Source of the DNA: an uncultured Ruminococcus sp.
GTDB taxonomy: Bacteria; Bacillota; Clostridia; Oscillospirales; Ruminococcaceae
DNA: 12,534 nucleotides
Direction: 5' to 3'
NCBI GenBank assembly: GCA_945867875.1
Contig: CAMBJF010000053.1
Coordinates: 1 to 12,534 of the forward strand
Made by a program: the position numbers and the translations under genes. The notes under the pieces are model-generated. The model made no database searches. It saw only the letters and a list, made by a program, of their open reading frames with translations, and had not been told where the DNA came from. This document shows, in pieces, positions 1 through 6,530 of this stretch. How positions within the stretch are numbered: position 1 is the first letter of the stretch; every line of letters starts with the position of its first letter.

Positions 1-41
1 ACTGCATATCGTCGGCAGCGTCAGATGTGTATAAGAGACAG
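1..41 (+). other. Illumina Nextera index and Tn5 adapter (not genomic)
   Basis: Positions 9-41 match the 33-base Nextera read-1 adapter, beginning TCGTCGGCAGCGTC and ending with the Tn5 mosaic end AGATGTGTATAAGAGACAG. The eight bases before it (ACTGCATA, 1-8) match the standard Nextera i5 index 506. Together they are library sequence left on the contig end, so genomic DNA starts at position 42. A forward reading frame that starts inside the adapter at 25 gives the well-known artefact peptide MCIRDR and is not a gene. Confidence 0.98.
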
Positions 42-43
42 AG

Positions 44-247
44 ATAATTCTTATCGGGTTCGGGCTTGGAGTAGATTGCCTTTCACCCGAAAATCTGCCC
101 CTTACGGCGGGATTTGCCCTTTCGGTGCTCATCATTTTTGTGCTCGTGAATATTATTGCGTGGCTTCTCGATATGAGGCTTGCACGTCAGCTGAACTCCG
201 AGCTTAAAGAGTTTCAGAGCAGATTTTCTGAAAATACAGACAAATAA
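44..247 (+). CDS. C-terminal end of an unidentified membrane protein (partial)
   Basis: The frame open from the adapter junction to the TAA at 245-247 encodes 67 residues, with no start inside the window, so the 5' part is missing. It begins with a hydrophobic Gly-rich stretch (IILIGFGLGVD). A strong membrane segment follows (about residues 23-43, AGFALSVLIIFVLVNIIAWLL), then a charged amphipathic tail ending ENTDK. This arrangement suggests a transmembrane protein with a short cytoplasmic C-terminus. The family cannot be recognised from this fragment. It is preferred over the overlapping frame at 25-207 because that frame depends on an ATG in the adapter. A terminator hairpin begins 3 bases after the stop. 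Confidence 0.6.
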   Translation: MILIGFGLGVDCLSPENLPLTAGFALSVLIIFVLVNIIAWLLDMRLARQLNSELKEFQSRFSENTDK

Positions 248-249
248 GA

Positions 250-287
250 AAATGCCGCAGCGCTGTAGTTCACAGGCTGCGGCATTT
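250..287. terminator. Bidirectional intrinsic terminator between convergent genes
   Basis: The arms AAATGCCGCAG (250-260) and CTGCGGCATTT (277-287) are perfect complements. An inner CTGT/ACAG (263-266/272-275) extends the stem after a one-base bulge. A T-rich tail follows on the + strand and another on the - strand (complement of AAATAAGAAAA). It lies between the partial + gene ending at 247 and the - gene ending at 302, so it can serve both. Confidence 0.85.
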
Positions 288-301
288 GTTTGAATAAAAC
301 A

Positions 302-799
302 TCAAAGGTCGATATATGCTCCGTCGGCATTGCCGTTGATAACATAGTAGGCTCTGAGACCGCCGTTTTCGGTCTTAAGGTAAACGTTGCAGGACTTGAC
401 CCGCTTGCGTGTGCCGTTTCTGTAAGCGGCTTTGCAAAGCTCTGTGATCTGCTCGGCGGTGTATTCCTTGTCATTGCTCTGGAAAACAAAGGTGTCTTCC
501 TTTTTGGGGGCAGCTGCCTTTTCGGGCTTTGCGGCAGGCTTTTTCTTGGGAGCGGTCTTGGACTCGGCTGCCTTTGCGGGAGCTTCCTTGATTGTTTCCT
601 TTACCTCTGCTGCCTTTGTTTCTGCGGGTGCAGCCTTGGGAGCTTCGGCTTTTACGGGCTCAGCTTTTACCTCGGGCTCTGCCTTTGCTGCGGGTTCGGA
701 TTTTACTGCTTCTGCTGCTGTTTCAGCGACAGGTGCGGATACGGGAGCAGTCACGGGTGCGGTTCTTTTCTTGGTTCTTCTGTTTTTGGGTCTTGCCAT
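302..799 (-). CDS. DUF6465-like protein with Lys/Ala/Pro-rich N-terminal tail
   Basis: This 165-residue protein has two parts. Residues 1-100 are a low-complexity basic region (MARPKNRRTKKR, then repeats of the type KAEP, KAAP and PAAK). They resemble histone-H1-like or other disordered nucleic-acid-binding tails. Residues 101-165 look like a compact domain (TFVFQSNDKEYTAEQITE, then NVYLKTENGG and RAYYVINGN, ending YIDL) that resembles the DUF6465 family of Clostridia. No function is established for that family, and nucleic-acid binding is only suggested by the tail. The start is supported by GGAGG (complement of 809-813) nine bases before the ATG and by a strong promoter at 839-867. The gene stands alone, convergent with the partial gene on the left. 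Forward frames across it that read Cys/Leu-rich or Ser/Ala-rich are shadows of the repetitive region. Confidence 0.85.
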   Translation of the reverse strand: MARPKNRRTKKRTAPVTAPVSAPVAETAAEAVKSEPAAKAEPEVKAEPVKAEAPKAAPAETKAAEVKETIKEAPAKAAESKTAPKKKPAAKPEKAAAPKKEDTFVFQSNDKEYTAEQITELCKAAYRNGTRKRVKSCNVYLKTENGGLRAYYVINGNADGAYIDL

Positions 800-838
800 A
801 ATGATTTTCCTCCGAATAGATTAATTTATAACTTCTAC

Positions 839-867
839 AGTATAACAAATTTGGCGGGGTTTGTCAA
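839..867 (-). promoter_or_regulatory. Sigma-A promoter of the DUF6465-like gene
   Basis: Read on the minus strand: TTGACA (867-862), a 17-bp spacer, then TATACT (844-839). The -35 is perfect and the -10 has one mismatch. The 5' UTR would be about 30 nt and contains the GGAGG ribosome site. Confidence 0.85.
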
Positions 868-921
868 ATTTTTATATTTATAGGCTTTTATAGTGTTTAA
901 CTATTTTCCGATACAAATACA

Positions 922-951
922 ACAGCCGTCCCGAAATTACGGGACGGCTGT
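922..951 (-). terminator. Terminator of the ABC importer operon
   Basis: The arms ACAGCCGTCCCG (922-933) and CGGGACGGCTGT (940-951) form a perfect 12-bp stem with a 6-base loop. It sits 27 bases after the ATPase stop codon. On the minus strand the stem is followed by TGTATTTGTAT, a loose U-rich tail, so it fits termination of the leftward operon. Confidence 0.8.
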
Positions 952-978
952 AAAAATATCAGTTTGAAATCGGCTTAA

Positions 979-1752
979 TCAGTTGCCCGACTCAATGCTT
1001 ATCTCGTTGAAAACGGAAAGCAGGTCATCTACCTTGGCGTTCTGCTTTTTTTCGCCGCTCAGGTCCATAACGCAGTGACCTTCGTGCATCATAACCAGTC
1101 TGCTGCCGTATTCGACCGCAAATCTCAGATTATGTGTGACCATAAGTGTGGTGACCTTTTTCTCCTTGACAACCTTGTCGGTTATCTTCATAAGGGTCTC
1201 GGAGGATTTTGGGTCAAGTGCTGCGGTGTGCTCATCGAGAATGAGCAGGTCGATGTCCGTCATTGATGCGATTATCAGGGCTATTGCCTGCCGCTGACCG
1301 CCGCTGAGATTGCCTACGGGCACGTTCATTCTGTTCTCAAGTCCCATTCTGCAGGTCTCCAGCAGTGACTTGTAATAGTCCACACGCTTTTTGTTAACGC
1401 CTGTGCCGAGACCGAACAGCTTGTTTTTATTATCCGCAAGCGCCATATTTTCAAGGACTGTGAGATTGCCGCAGGTTCCCATTCTTGGGTCCTGAAGAAC
1501 ACGTCCGATGTGTGCGGCTCTTTTATGCTCTGGAAGCTTTGTGATGTCCTTTCCGCCGAATATTATTGAACCCTTTTCGGGGGTCATAGTTCCGCAGACA
1601 AGGTTAAGCATTGTGGTTTTTCCGCTGCCGTTTGAGCCGATGACCGAGACGAACTCGCCGTCATTCACGGTGAAATTAAAATCATTGAAAAGGGTGGTCT
1701 CGTCAACTGTGCCTGCGTTGAAAACCTTATAGATATTTTTTAGCTCCAGCAT
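979..1752 (-). CDS. trpZ: ABC transporter ATP-binding protein of a predicted tryptophan importer
   Basis: This 257-residue ATPase would energise import from the cytoplasmic face of the membrane. It has Walker A GSNGSGKT (39-46), Q-loop Gln87, signature LSGGQ (149-153), Walker B LLILDE (169-174) and H-loop His207, so all catalytic elements are present. It is the last gene of a three-gene operon with the permease and the lipoprotein. The ATG lies three bases after the permease stop, and its ribosome site (AAAAGGGGTG) overlaps the end of the permease gene, which suggests translational coupling. The family is the one paired with PF04392-type binding proteins, known in streptococci as TrpXYZ. The tryptophan assignment rests on the upstream T-box with a UGG specifier. 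From protein sequence alone the substrate could not be named. A terminator follows at 922-951. Confidence 0.88.
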   Translation of the reverse strand: MLELKNIYKVFNAGTVDETTLFNDFNFTVNDGEFVSVIGSNGSGKTTMLNLVCGTMTPEKGSIIFGGKDITKLPEHKRAAHIGRVLQDPRMGTCGNLTVLENMALADNKNKLFGLGTGVNKKRVDYYKSLLETCRMGLENRMNVPVGNLSGGQRQAIALIIASMTDIDLLILDEHTAALDPKSSETLMKITDKVVKEKKVTTLMVTHNLRFAVEYGSRLVMMHEGHCVMDLSGEKKQNAKVDDLLSVFNEISIESGN

Positions 1753-1755
1753 AGT

Positions 1756-2661
1756 TTACACACCCCTTTTCAGTTTGTTTTTAACGGGTAATTTTTCGCT
1801 GAACACAAGTGCAATTGTGAAGAGCACTGCCATAAGAAGCTTCAGGTATTCCGTGGGGAGATTGAGGGCAAGGGCAATTGTAAGGCAAGCCTTATAAAGC
1901 AGGCTGCCGAGAATTACCATTGTGGTGGGCTTCATAAATCTCACATTCTTGAAAATGCTCAGACCGATGATAACGGAGGCAAGTCCGAGGACTACCATTC
2001 CCACGCCCATCTGCTGGTCTGCGGAGCCCTTTGCCTGGGCGATGACGCAGCCCGCAAGCGATGCAAAGCCGTTGCCTATGGCAAGACCGAGAATTTTTGC
2101 CTTTCCGGGGTCCTTTGCAAGCATTGTCACATACTTTTCGTTATCGCCAACAGCTCTCAGGAGAAGTCCCGATTTTGTGCGGAGATAGAAGTCCATTGCA
2201 AGCTTGAAAATTACCACCAGCACAAGGGACACTATCGTTATTCTCCAAGCCGCGGGGAGAAGTGCGGCGAGACCCGAATTGAAGATAGTGGGCTTTTTGA
2301 AGAATGATGCCACGGTTATGCCATTGTTGCCCTTGAAGAGGATAACAAGGTTTACGGACAGCATTGCCGTGTAGACGATTATTCCGCAGAGCAGGGGACG
2401 GATATTGAGCTTTACGTGGAGCAGTCCTGTGACCGTTCCCGCAAGCATTCCCAGCACAAAGGAAATGAGCAGGCAGAGCCACGGATTTACCCCTGCGATG
2501 ATGAGCACGGCTGTTACGACTGCGCCCATAGGCATTGTTCCGTCCACGGAAAGATCGGGAAAATCGAGGATACTGTATGTGATGTAAACGCCCATTGCAA
2601 GGAGCGCATACATAAGTCCCTCTTCAAGAGTTACACGGAAGATGTTCAGCAATATATCCAT
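1756..2661 (-). CDS. trpY: ABC transporter permease of a predicted tryptophan importer
   Basis: This 301-residue, very hydrophobic protein has about eight or nine membrane segments and belongs to the branched-chain-amino-acid-type permease superfamily (BPD_transp_2 fold). The early motif DFPDLSVDGT (33-42) is typical of the subgroup that works with PF04392 binding proteins rather than with classical Liv systems. The C-terminus is short and basic (KLPVKNKLKRGV). It lies 22 bases downstream of the lipoprotein gene and 3 bases upstream of the ATPase gene. The ribosome site is weak (GAGG and AAAGG in the 22-base gap), so coupling to the upstream gene is likely. It is complete. A single permease gene implies that the channel is a homodimer, which is inference. 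Confidence 0.88.
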   Translation of the reverse strand: MDILLNIFRVTLEEGLMYALLAMGVYITYSILDFPDLSVDGTMPMGAVVTAVLIIAGVNPWLCLLISFVLGMLAGTVTGLLHVKLNIRPLLCGIIVYTAMLSVNLVILFKGNNGITVASFFKKPTIFNSGLAALLPAAWRITIVSLVLVVIFKLAMDFYLRTKSGLLLRAVGDNEKYVTMLAKDPGKAKILGLAIGNGFASLAGCVIAQAKGSADQQMGVGMVVLGLASVIIGLSIFKNVRFMKPTTMVILGSLLYKACLTIALALNLPTEYLKLLMAVLFTIALVFSEKLPVKNKLKRGV

Positions 2662-2683
2662 AAACCTTTAAACCTCGTTTTTA

Positions 2684-3709
2684 TCATTCAGCCTTGTCGG
2701 CGGAAGTTACCTTTTCTGCGTCAGCGTAGGAATCGGGGAGAGTGATGCCGAAATTAGCCATTACATCGGTATTTACAACTGCTGTGCCGTCAGAAATTTT
2801 GCCAACGGGGATAGTGCCTGCGCTTTCGCCGCCGAGAACTCTTATGCCCATATCGGCGGTAGCCTTTCCGAGAGCAACATAATCAATGGAAACGGAGCCG
2901 ATGCAGCCGTTTATTACCTGCTCGATCTCGGAGCCGTAAACGGGAACATTTGCTGAGTTTGCCTGTTCGAGGAGAACGGTGAGGTTGCTTACAACGTTAT
3001 TGTCGGTGAAGTTGTTAACGCAATCAACCTTTGTAACGAGGGAAGCCGCAGCCTGGGGAACATCAGCAGCGCCCTGAACGCCCTGGTCGATTATCTCGAT
3101 TCCTCTGGGCTCAGCTGCTTCTCTGAGGCTTGCGAGCTGGGAAACGGAGTTTGCTTCGCTTGTGGTATAAAGAACGCCGATCTTTGTTGCATCGGGCTGG
3201 AGAGCCTGAATAAGGTCGAGCTGTGCGCTGAAATCGAGGATATCGGAGGTTCCTGTGCAGTTGCCGCCGGGAGCGTTCATATCCTCAACGAGACCTGCTG
3301 CAACGGGGTCGGAAACTGCGCAGAAGATAACGGGGATATCGGTGTTTGCTGTGGCTGCATATGCGGAAACGGCTGCGGGAGTTGCGATAGCGAAGATGAG
3401 GTCATATTCCTTGGCAGCCATATTCTTTGCGATGGTGTCGCAGGTTGCGCTGTCGAAGTTGCCGTCCTGACGGTCGATTGTGAGCTCAAGGTCGGACTCG
3501 GTGAGAGCCTGCTCGATGCCTGCAAAGCAGTTGTCAAGTGAGGGGTGGCTGCCGTACTGGATAACGCCTATCTTGTAGCCGCCCTCGGAAACTGCTGCTG
3601 CTGAGGTCTCCTCGGTAACTGTGTTGTCTGCGGTCTGTCCGCAGCCTGCAAAGGCTGTGAGTGCAAGTGCTGCTGCGAATATCGCTGCTGTTTTTCTGAA
3701 CTTTTTCAT
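2684..3709 (-). CDS. trpX: Substrate-binding lipoprotein of a predicted tryptophan importer
   Basis: This 341-residue binding protein (ABC_sub_bind/PF04392 type) captures the substrate outside the cell. It has a basic start MKKFRK, a hydrophobic core and a cleavage site FAGC with Cys23 as the probable lipid-modified residue. Phe at -3 of the lipobox is unusual but tolerable. The mature part has the two-lobe pattern of the family (start GGYKIGVIQYGSHPSLDN; also ADVPQAAASLV and TVLLEQANSANVPVYGSE). An ATG nine codons upstream (3736) is open, but the AAAGGAAAG ribosome site lies between the two ATGs and fits the one at 3709, so that start is chosen. It is the first gene of the operon, directly behind a T-box leader with a UGG specifier. 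That is why tryptophan is proposed; streptococcal TrpX is the named relative. Confidence 0.88.
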   Translation of the reverse strand: MKKFRKTAAIFAAALALTAFAGCGQTADNTVTEETSAAAVSEGGYKIGVIQYGSHPSLDNCFAGIEQALTESDLELTIDRQDGNFDSATCDTIAKNMAAKEYDLIFAIATPAAVSAYAATANTDIPVIFCAVSDPVAAGLVEDMNAPGGNCTGTSDILDFSAQLDLIQALQPDATKIGVLYTTSEANSVSQLASLREAAEPRGIEIIDQGVQGAADVPQAAASLVTKVDCVNNFTDNNVVSNLTVLLEQANSANVPVYGSEIEQVINGCIGSVSIDYVALGKATADMGIRVLGGESAGTIPVGKISDGTAVVNTDVMANFGITLPDSYADAEKVTSADKAE

Positions 3710-3749
3710 AAATATCTTTCCTTTCTCAAAAACCAATACAATATAAAAT

Positions 3750-3783
3750 AAAAAACTCCTGCCCCAAATAAATGGGACAGGAG
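3750..3783 (-). terminator. Regulated terminator of the T-box leader
   Basis: On the minus strand CTCCTGTCCC (3783-3774) pairs with GGGGCAGGAG (3765-3756) around an 8-base loop, with one G-U pair, followed by a run of six U (3755-3750). The 5' arm can alternatively pair with the T-box sequence just upstream, giving the antiterminator. Confidence 0.92.
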
Positions 3784-4022
3784 ATTATTTCCTGCGGTAC
3801 CACCCAAATTGCGTAATAAATACGCCGCTCAAGCTGCAATGTACTAACATACACGCTCCGAATAACGCACGGTCTTGCGTCTCCCCTAACCGATATACGG
3901 CTCAGTTTGCCCTCATGAGTCCATTCACATCAATGTCCGCTGCCACGATCTCACCGCCTGCGGCTCTCTTAAAGTGACCTTTTGATGATACTACTCTCAA
4001 TCAACGGTTTAAAATATTTTAT
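3750..4022 (-). promoter_or_regulatory. T-box riboswitch leader, tryptophan (UGG) specifier
   Basis: Read on the minus strand, the leader has all the landmarks of a tRNA-sensing T-box. Stem I starts GAGAGTA, and AGAGAGCCG lies in its upper arm. On the 3' side, GATG pairs with CATC of the 5' side and is followed by TGAATGGA and then CTC, which pairs with GAG. That places the specifier codon after GAA as TGG (3923-3921), the tryptophan codon. Stem II/III elements follow, for example ACGCA/TGCGT. The antiterminator T-box is GGGTGGTACCGCAGG (complement of 3791-3805), and a terminator completes the leader. Uncharged tRNA-Trp binding would stabilise the antiterminator and allow expression of the importer. 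Specifier placement is by comparison with known stem I architecture and was not folded by computer. Confidence 0.93.
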
Positions 4023-4028
4023 AGTCAA

Positions 4029-4057
4029 ATGATATCACTATAATCTGCTTTTGTCAA
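4029..4057 (-). promoter_or_regulatory. Promoter of the T-box/importer operon
   Basis: Minus strand: TTGACA (4057-4052), a 17-bp spacer, TATCAT (4034-4029). The start site would be near 4022, just before stem I of the T-box. Confidence 0.85.
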
Positions 4058-4119
4058 GGGGTATTTGAATTTATTTTTGTGGTTGTGGGTTAATTTTTTG
4101 TGAACAAGATGAGCTTGAT

Positions 4120-4878
4120 TTATTTCCCCAAAGCGATATCCTTTATTACCTCGGAAGCAATTAGCAGTCCCGCAGCTGAGGGCACAAATGCATTCGACCC
4201 CGGAATATCACGGCGGACGGTGCATTTTCTTGCGGTTCCCGGAGGGCAGATGCAGTGGTTTCGGCAGGATATTTCCATATCTTCGATAGGTTTGATAGGC
4301 TTTTCCTCCGAATAGACCACCTTCACATTTTTTATTCCAAGCTTTCTCAGCTCATATCTCATGACCCTCGCAAGGGGACAGACCTTGGTCTCGTAAATAT
4401 CCGCCACACGGAATGCGGAGGGGTCAAGCTTGTTGCCTGCGCCCATTGCGGATATCACGGGGACATTTGCGGCTTTTGCCCTTTTGATTATTTCAAGCTT
4501 TCCCGTTACCGTGTCGATGGCGTCGATAACATAGTCATATTCGGAAAAGTCGAACCGGTCTGCCGTTTCAGGCATATAAAAGCATTTGTAGGTGTTTACC
4601 TTTATATCGGGGCAAATATCGTGGATACGCTCCTCAGCGGCATCGACCTTGTATTTTCCAACGGTGCTGCGGAGGGCGTATATCTGGCGGTTAAGGTTTG
4701 TGAGGCATATCCTGTCGTCGTCGATAAGGTCAAGAGTGCCCACGCCGCTTCGTGCAAGGGCTTCAACGGCATATCCGCCCACGCCGCCGATGCCGAATAC
4801 CGCTACTCTGCTGCCGCTTATGCGCTCCATTGCCTCTTTGCCGAAAAGAAGCTCCGTTCTTGAAAACTGATTAAGCAT
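4120..4878 (-). CDS. tcdA: tRNA threonylcarbamoyladenosine dehydratase (TcdA, ThiF/E1 family)
   Basis: TcdA uses ATP to convert t6A at position 37 of ANN-decoding tRNAs into the cyclic form ct6A. This 252-residue protein has the usual family length. The nucleotide-binding loop is GIGGVGG (29-35). An acidic strand end IDDD (52-55) and the E1 motif TNLNRQ (60-65) with the ATP-contacting Arg and Asn follow. The middle holds YVIDAIDTVTGK and VISAMGAGNKLDP, and the C-terminus has PGSNAFVPSAAGLLIASEVI, all typical of TcdA/CsdL rather than ThiF or MoeB. The C-terminal Cys cluster (SCRNHCICPP) is close to where other family members carry conserved Cys. The ribosome site GAGAGGAT (complement of 4888-4895) precedes the ATG. 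It is transcribed towards the T-box operon with no convincing terminator between them, so some read-through into the leader is possible. Confidence 0.93.
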   Translation of the reverse strand: MLNQFSRTELLFGKEAMERISGSRVAVFGIGGVGGYAVEALARSGVGTLDLIDDDRICLTNLNRQIYALRSTVGKYKVDAAEERIHDICPDIKVNTYKCFYMPETADRFDFSEYDYVIDAIDTVTGKLEIIKRAKAANVPVISAMGAGNKLDPSAFRVADIYETKVCPLARVMRYELRKLGIKNVKVVYSEEKPIKPIEDMEISCRNHCICPPGTARKCTVRRDIPGSNAFVPSAAGLLIASEVIKDIALGK

Positions 4879-5029
4879 AATTTATATATCCTCTCCCAAA
4901 TTTATGATACACTATCGTTCCTATATGAATTATATAGAATAATCATACAACTATTTGGGGCAAATCTCAATGAATGATGTGTGAAAATTAAAATGATACA
5001 AAAAAATTTGGAAAATGCGCAAGTTATCC

Positions 5030-5058
5030 TTGACTAACTGAAATTGATGTGATATTAT
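5030..5058 (+). promoter_or_regulatory. Promoter of eno
   Basis: TTGACT (5030-5035), a 17-bp spacer, TATTAT (5053-5058). The start site would be about 5065, giving a leader of roughly 150 nt before the eno ATG, long enough to hold the stem at 5099-5183. Confidence 0.85.
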
Positions 5059-5098
5059 GCAATTGGTAAGTGAGAGCTAACCGAGAATAAATCAAAAA

Positions 5099-5183
5099 AA
5101 GCAGACTCCTTTCAAATTCGCAGCGGAGAATATTCGCCCGCCCGCTTATATTCACCATTTTAAAAGCTGCGAATTGTCTGCTT
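5099..5183 (+). repeat. Long bulged stem in the eno 5' UTR
   Basis: AAGCAGAC (5099-5106) pairs with GTCTGCTT (5176-5183), and AATTCGCAGC (5115-5124) pairs with GCTGCGAATT (5166-5175). That gives 18 perfect pairs interrupted only by an 8-base bulge on the 5' side. Inside the loop GAATAT (5128-5133) can pair with ATATTC (5148-5153). The stem ends 17 bases before the AGGAG ribosome site. It is not followed by a U-run, so it is not a simple terminator. A role in mRNA stability or regulation is inference. Confidence 0.75.
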
Positions 5184-5213
5184 GATAAATTATTTAGATT
5201 AGGAGATATTGCA

Positions 5214-6509
5214 ATGAGCTACTTGGAAATTGAAAAGGTCATCGGAAGAGAAATTCTTGATTCAAGAGGAAATCCTACAGTTGAAGCTGAGGTGATTCTT
5301 GTTGACGGCACTGTCGGAAGAGGAACCGCTCCCAGCGGTGCTTCCACAGGCGAATTTGAGGCTCTTGAGCTTCGTGACGGTGACAAGTCCCGCTATCTCG
5401 GCAAGGGTGTTTCAAAGGCTGTTGAGAACATCAACACTGTTATCAACGACGTTGTTTCGGGTATGGACGCATCTGACATCTACGCAGTTGACAAGGCTAT
5501 GATCGACGCTGACGGCACTAAGGACAAGTCAAAGCTCGGCGCAAATGCTATACTTGCTGTGTCCATTGCCTGCGCAAGAGCTGCCGCAACTGCTCTTGAC
5601 ATTCCTCTTTTCCGCTTCCTCGGCGGTATTTCGGGCAACCGTCTCCCCGTTCCCATGATGAACATTCTCAACGGCGGCGCACACGCTGCAAACACAGTTG
5701 ACGTACAGGAATTTATGATCATGCCCGCAGGCGCTCCCAGCTTCAAGGAAGCTCTCAGAATGTGCGCAGAGGTATTCCACGCTCTCGCAGCACTTCTGAA
5801 GTCAAAGGGTCTTGCTACATCTGTAGGCGATGAGGGCGGCTTTGCTCCCAACCTTGCAAGCGATGAGGAGGCTATCGAGTACATACTTCAGGCTGTAAAG
5901 AACGCAGGCTACGAGCCCGGTAAGGACTTTATGATCGCTATGGACGCTGCTTCCAGTGAATGGAAGGGCAGCAGGAAGGGCGAGTACATTCTCCCCAAGG
6001 CAGGCACAAAGTTCACTTCCGAGGAGCTTATCGCTCACTGGAAGAAGCTTGTTGAGAAGTATCCTATCATCTCCATTGAGGACGCTCTCGATGAAGAGGA
6101 CTGGGAGGGCTGGCAGAAGCTCACAAAGGAGCTTGGCGGCAAGGTACAGCTTGTTGGCGACGACCTTTTCGTTACCAATACCGAGCGTCTTAAGAAGGGC
6201 ATCGAGCTTGGCTGCGGAAACTCTATCCTTATCAAGCTCAATCAGATCGGCTCTGTTTCCGAGACCCTCGAAGCTATCAAAATGGCTCACAAGGCAGGCT
6301 ACACAGCAATTGCTTCTCACCGTTCAGGTGAAACTGCCGACACAACTATTGCAGACCTTGCAGTTGCTCTCAACACCTGCCAGATAAAGACAGGCGCACC
6401 CAGCCGCAGCGAGCGTGTTGCAAAGTACAATCAGCTTCTCCGCATTGAGGAGCAGCTTGGCGACAGCGCTGTATATCCCGGCTTTGGCGCATACAATGTA
6501 AAGAGATAA
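5214..6509 (+). CDS. eno: Enolase (phosphopyruvate hydratase)
   Basis: Enolase converts 2-phosphoglycerate to phosphoenolpyruvate in glycolysis, as a cytoplasmic Mg-dependent enzyme. The 431-residue product is of standard length. The catalytic elements are all present: SGASTGEFEA early in the N-terminal domain, general acid/base Glu207 in GDEGGF and Lys341 in ILIKLNQIGS. The Mg ligands are Asp244, Glu289 and Asp316, and SHRSGE (368-373) closes the active site. The start has AGGAG (5201-5205) eight bases upstream of the ATG. Codon use is that of a highly expressed gene, with few rare codons and preferred CTC/CTT, GGC and AAG, as in the 10608-12333 genes. It is monocistronic here, with its own promoter and long structured leader. 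It is followed by an unusual set of hairpins (6531-6707) rather than by other glycolytic genes. Confidence 0.98.
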   Translation: MSYLEIEKVIGREILDSRGNPTVEAEVILVDGTVGRGTAPSGASTGEFEALELRDGDKSRYLGKGVSKAVENINTVINDVVSGMDASDIYAVDKAMIDADGTKDKSKLGANAILAVSIACARAAATALDIPLFRFLGGISGNRLPVPMMNILNGGAHAANTVDVQEFMIMPAGAPSFKEALRMCAEVFHALAALLKSKGLATSVGDEGGFAPNLASDEEAIEYILQAVKNAGYEPGKDFMIAMDAASSEWKGSRKGEYILPKAGTKFTSEELIAHWKKLVEKYPIISIEDALDEEDWEGWQKLTKELGGKVQLVGDDLFVTNTERLKKGIELGCGNSILIKLNQIGSVSETLEAIKMAHKAGYTAIASHRSGETADTTIADLAVALNTCQIKTGAPSRSERVAKYNQLLRIEEQLGDSAVYPGFGAYNVKR

Positions 6510-6530
6510 GCCCATTTCGGAAATTCTGTC

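Larger units (their letters stand above)
4879..5213. other. 335-bp intergenic region between divergent tcdA and eno
   Basis: The region carries the tcdA ribosome site at its left end, an AT-rich stretch with the inverted repeat CTATAT-GAATT-ATATAG (4921-4937), the eno promoter (5030-5058) and a large stem in the eno leader (5099-5183). For tcdA only -10-like boxes (TATAAT and TATCAT on the minus strand) are seen, with no convincing -35 at the right distance, so its promoter is not assigned. No small ORF with a ribosome site is evident. Confidence 0.7.

Noticed and set aside
25..207. Forward reading frame starting MCIRDR
   Set aside because: The ATG is inside the Tn5 adapter and the frame differs from the one encoding the membrane segment, so it is an artefact.
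290..883. Forward frames over the DUF6465-like gene, rich in Cys/Gly/Leu or Ser/Ala
   Set aside because: They are opposite-strand shadows of the repetitive Lys/Ala/Pro coding region and have no ribosome site or promoter of their own.
3710..3736. Start of the binding lipoprotein nine codons upstream
   Set aside because: The ribosome site AAAGGAAAG lies inside that extension, and the extra residues would put a charged stretch before a normal lipoprotein signal peptide.
3784..4020. tRNA-like or CRISPR-like structure in the stem-rich stretch
   Set aside because: All the structure is explained by a T-box leader. There is no repeat-spacer pattern and no tRNA T-loop/CCA layout.
5480..6320. Long reverse-strand frames inside eno (134, 83, 172 and 68 residues)
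   Set aside because: Enolase is unambiguous and complete. The reverse frames come from its biased codon use and have no known domains.
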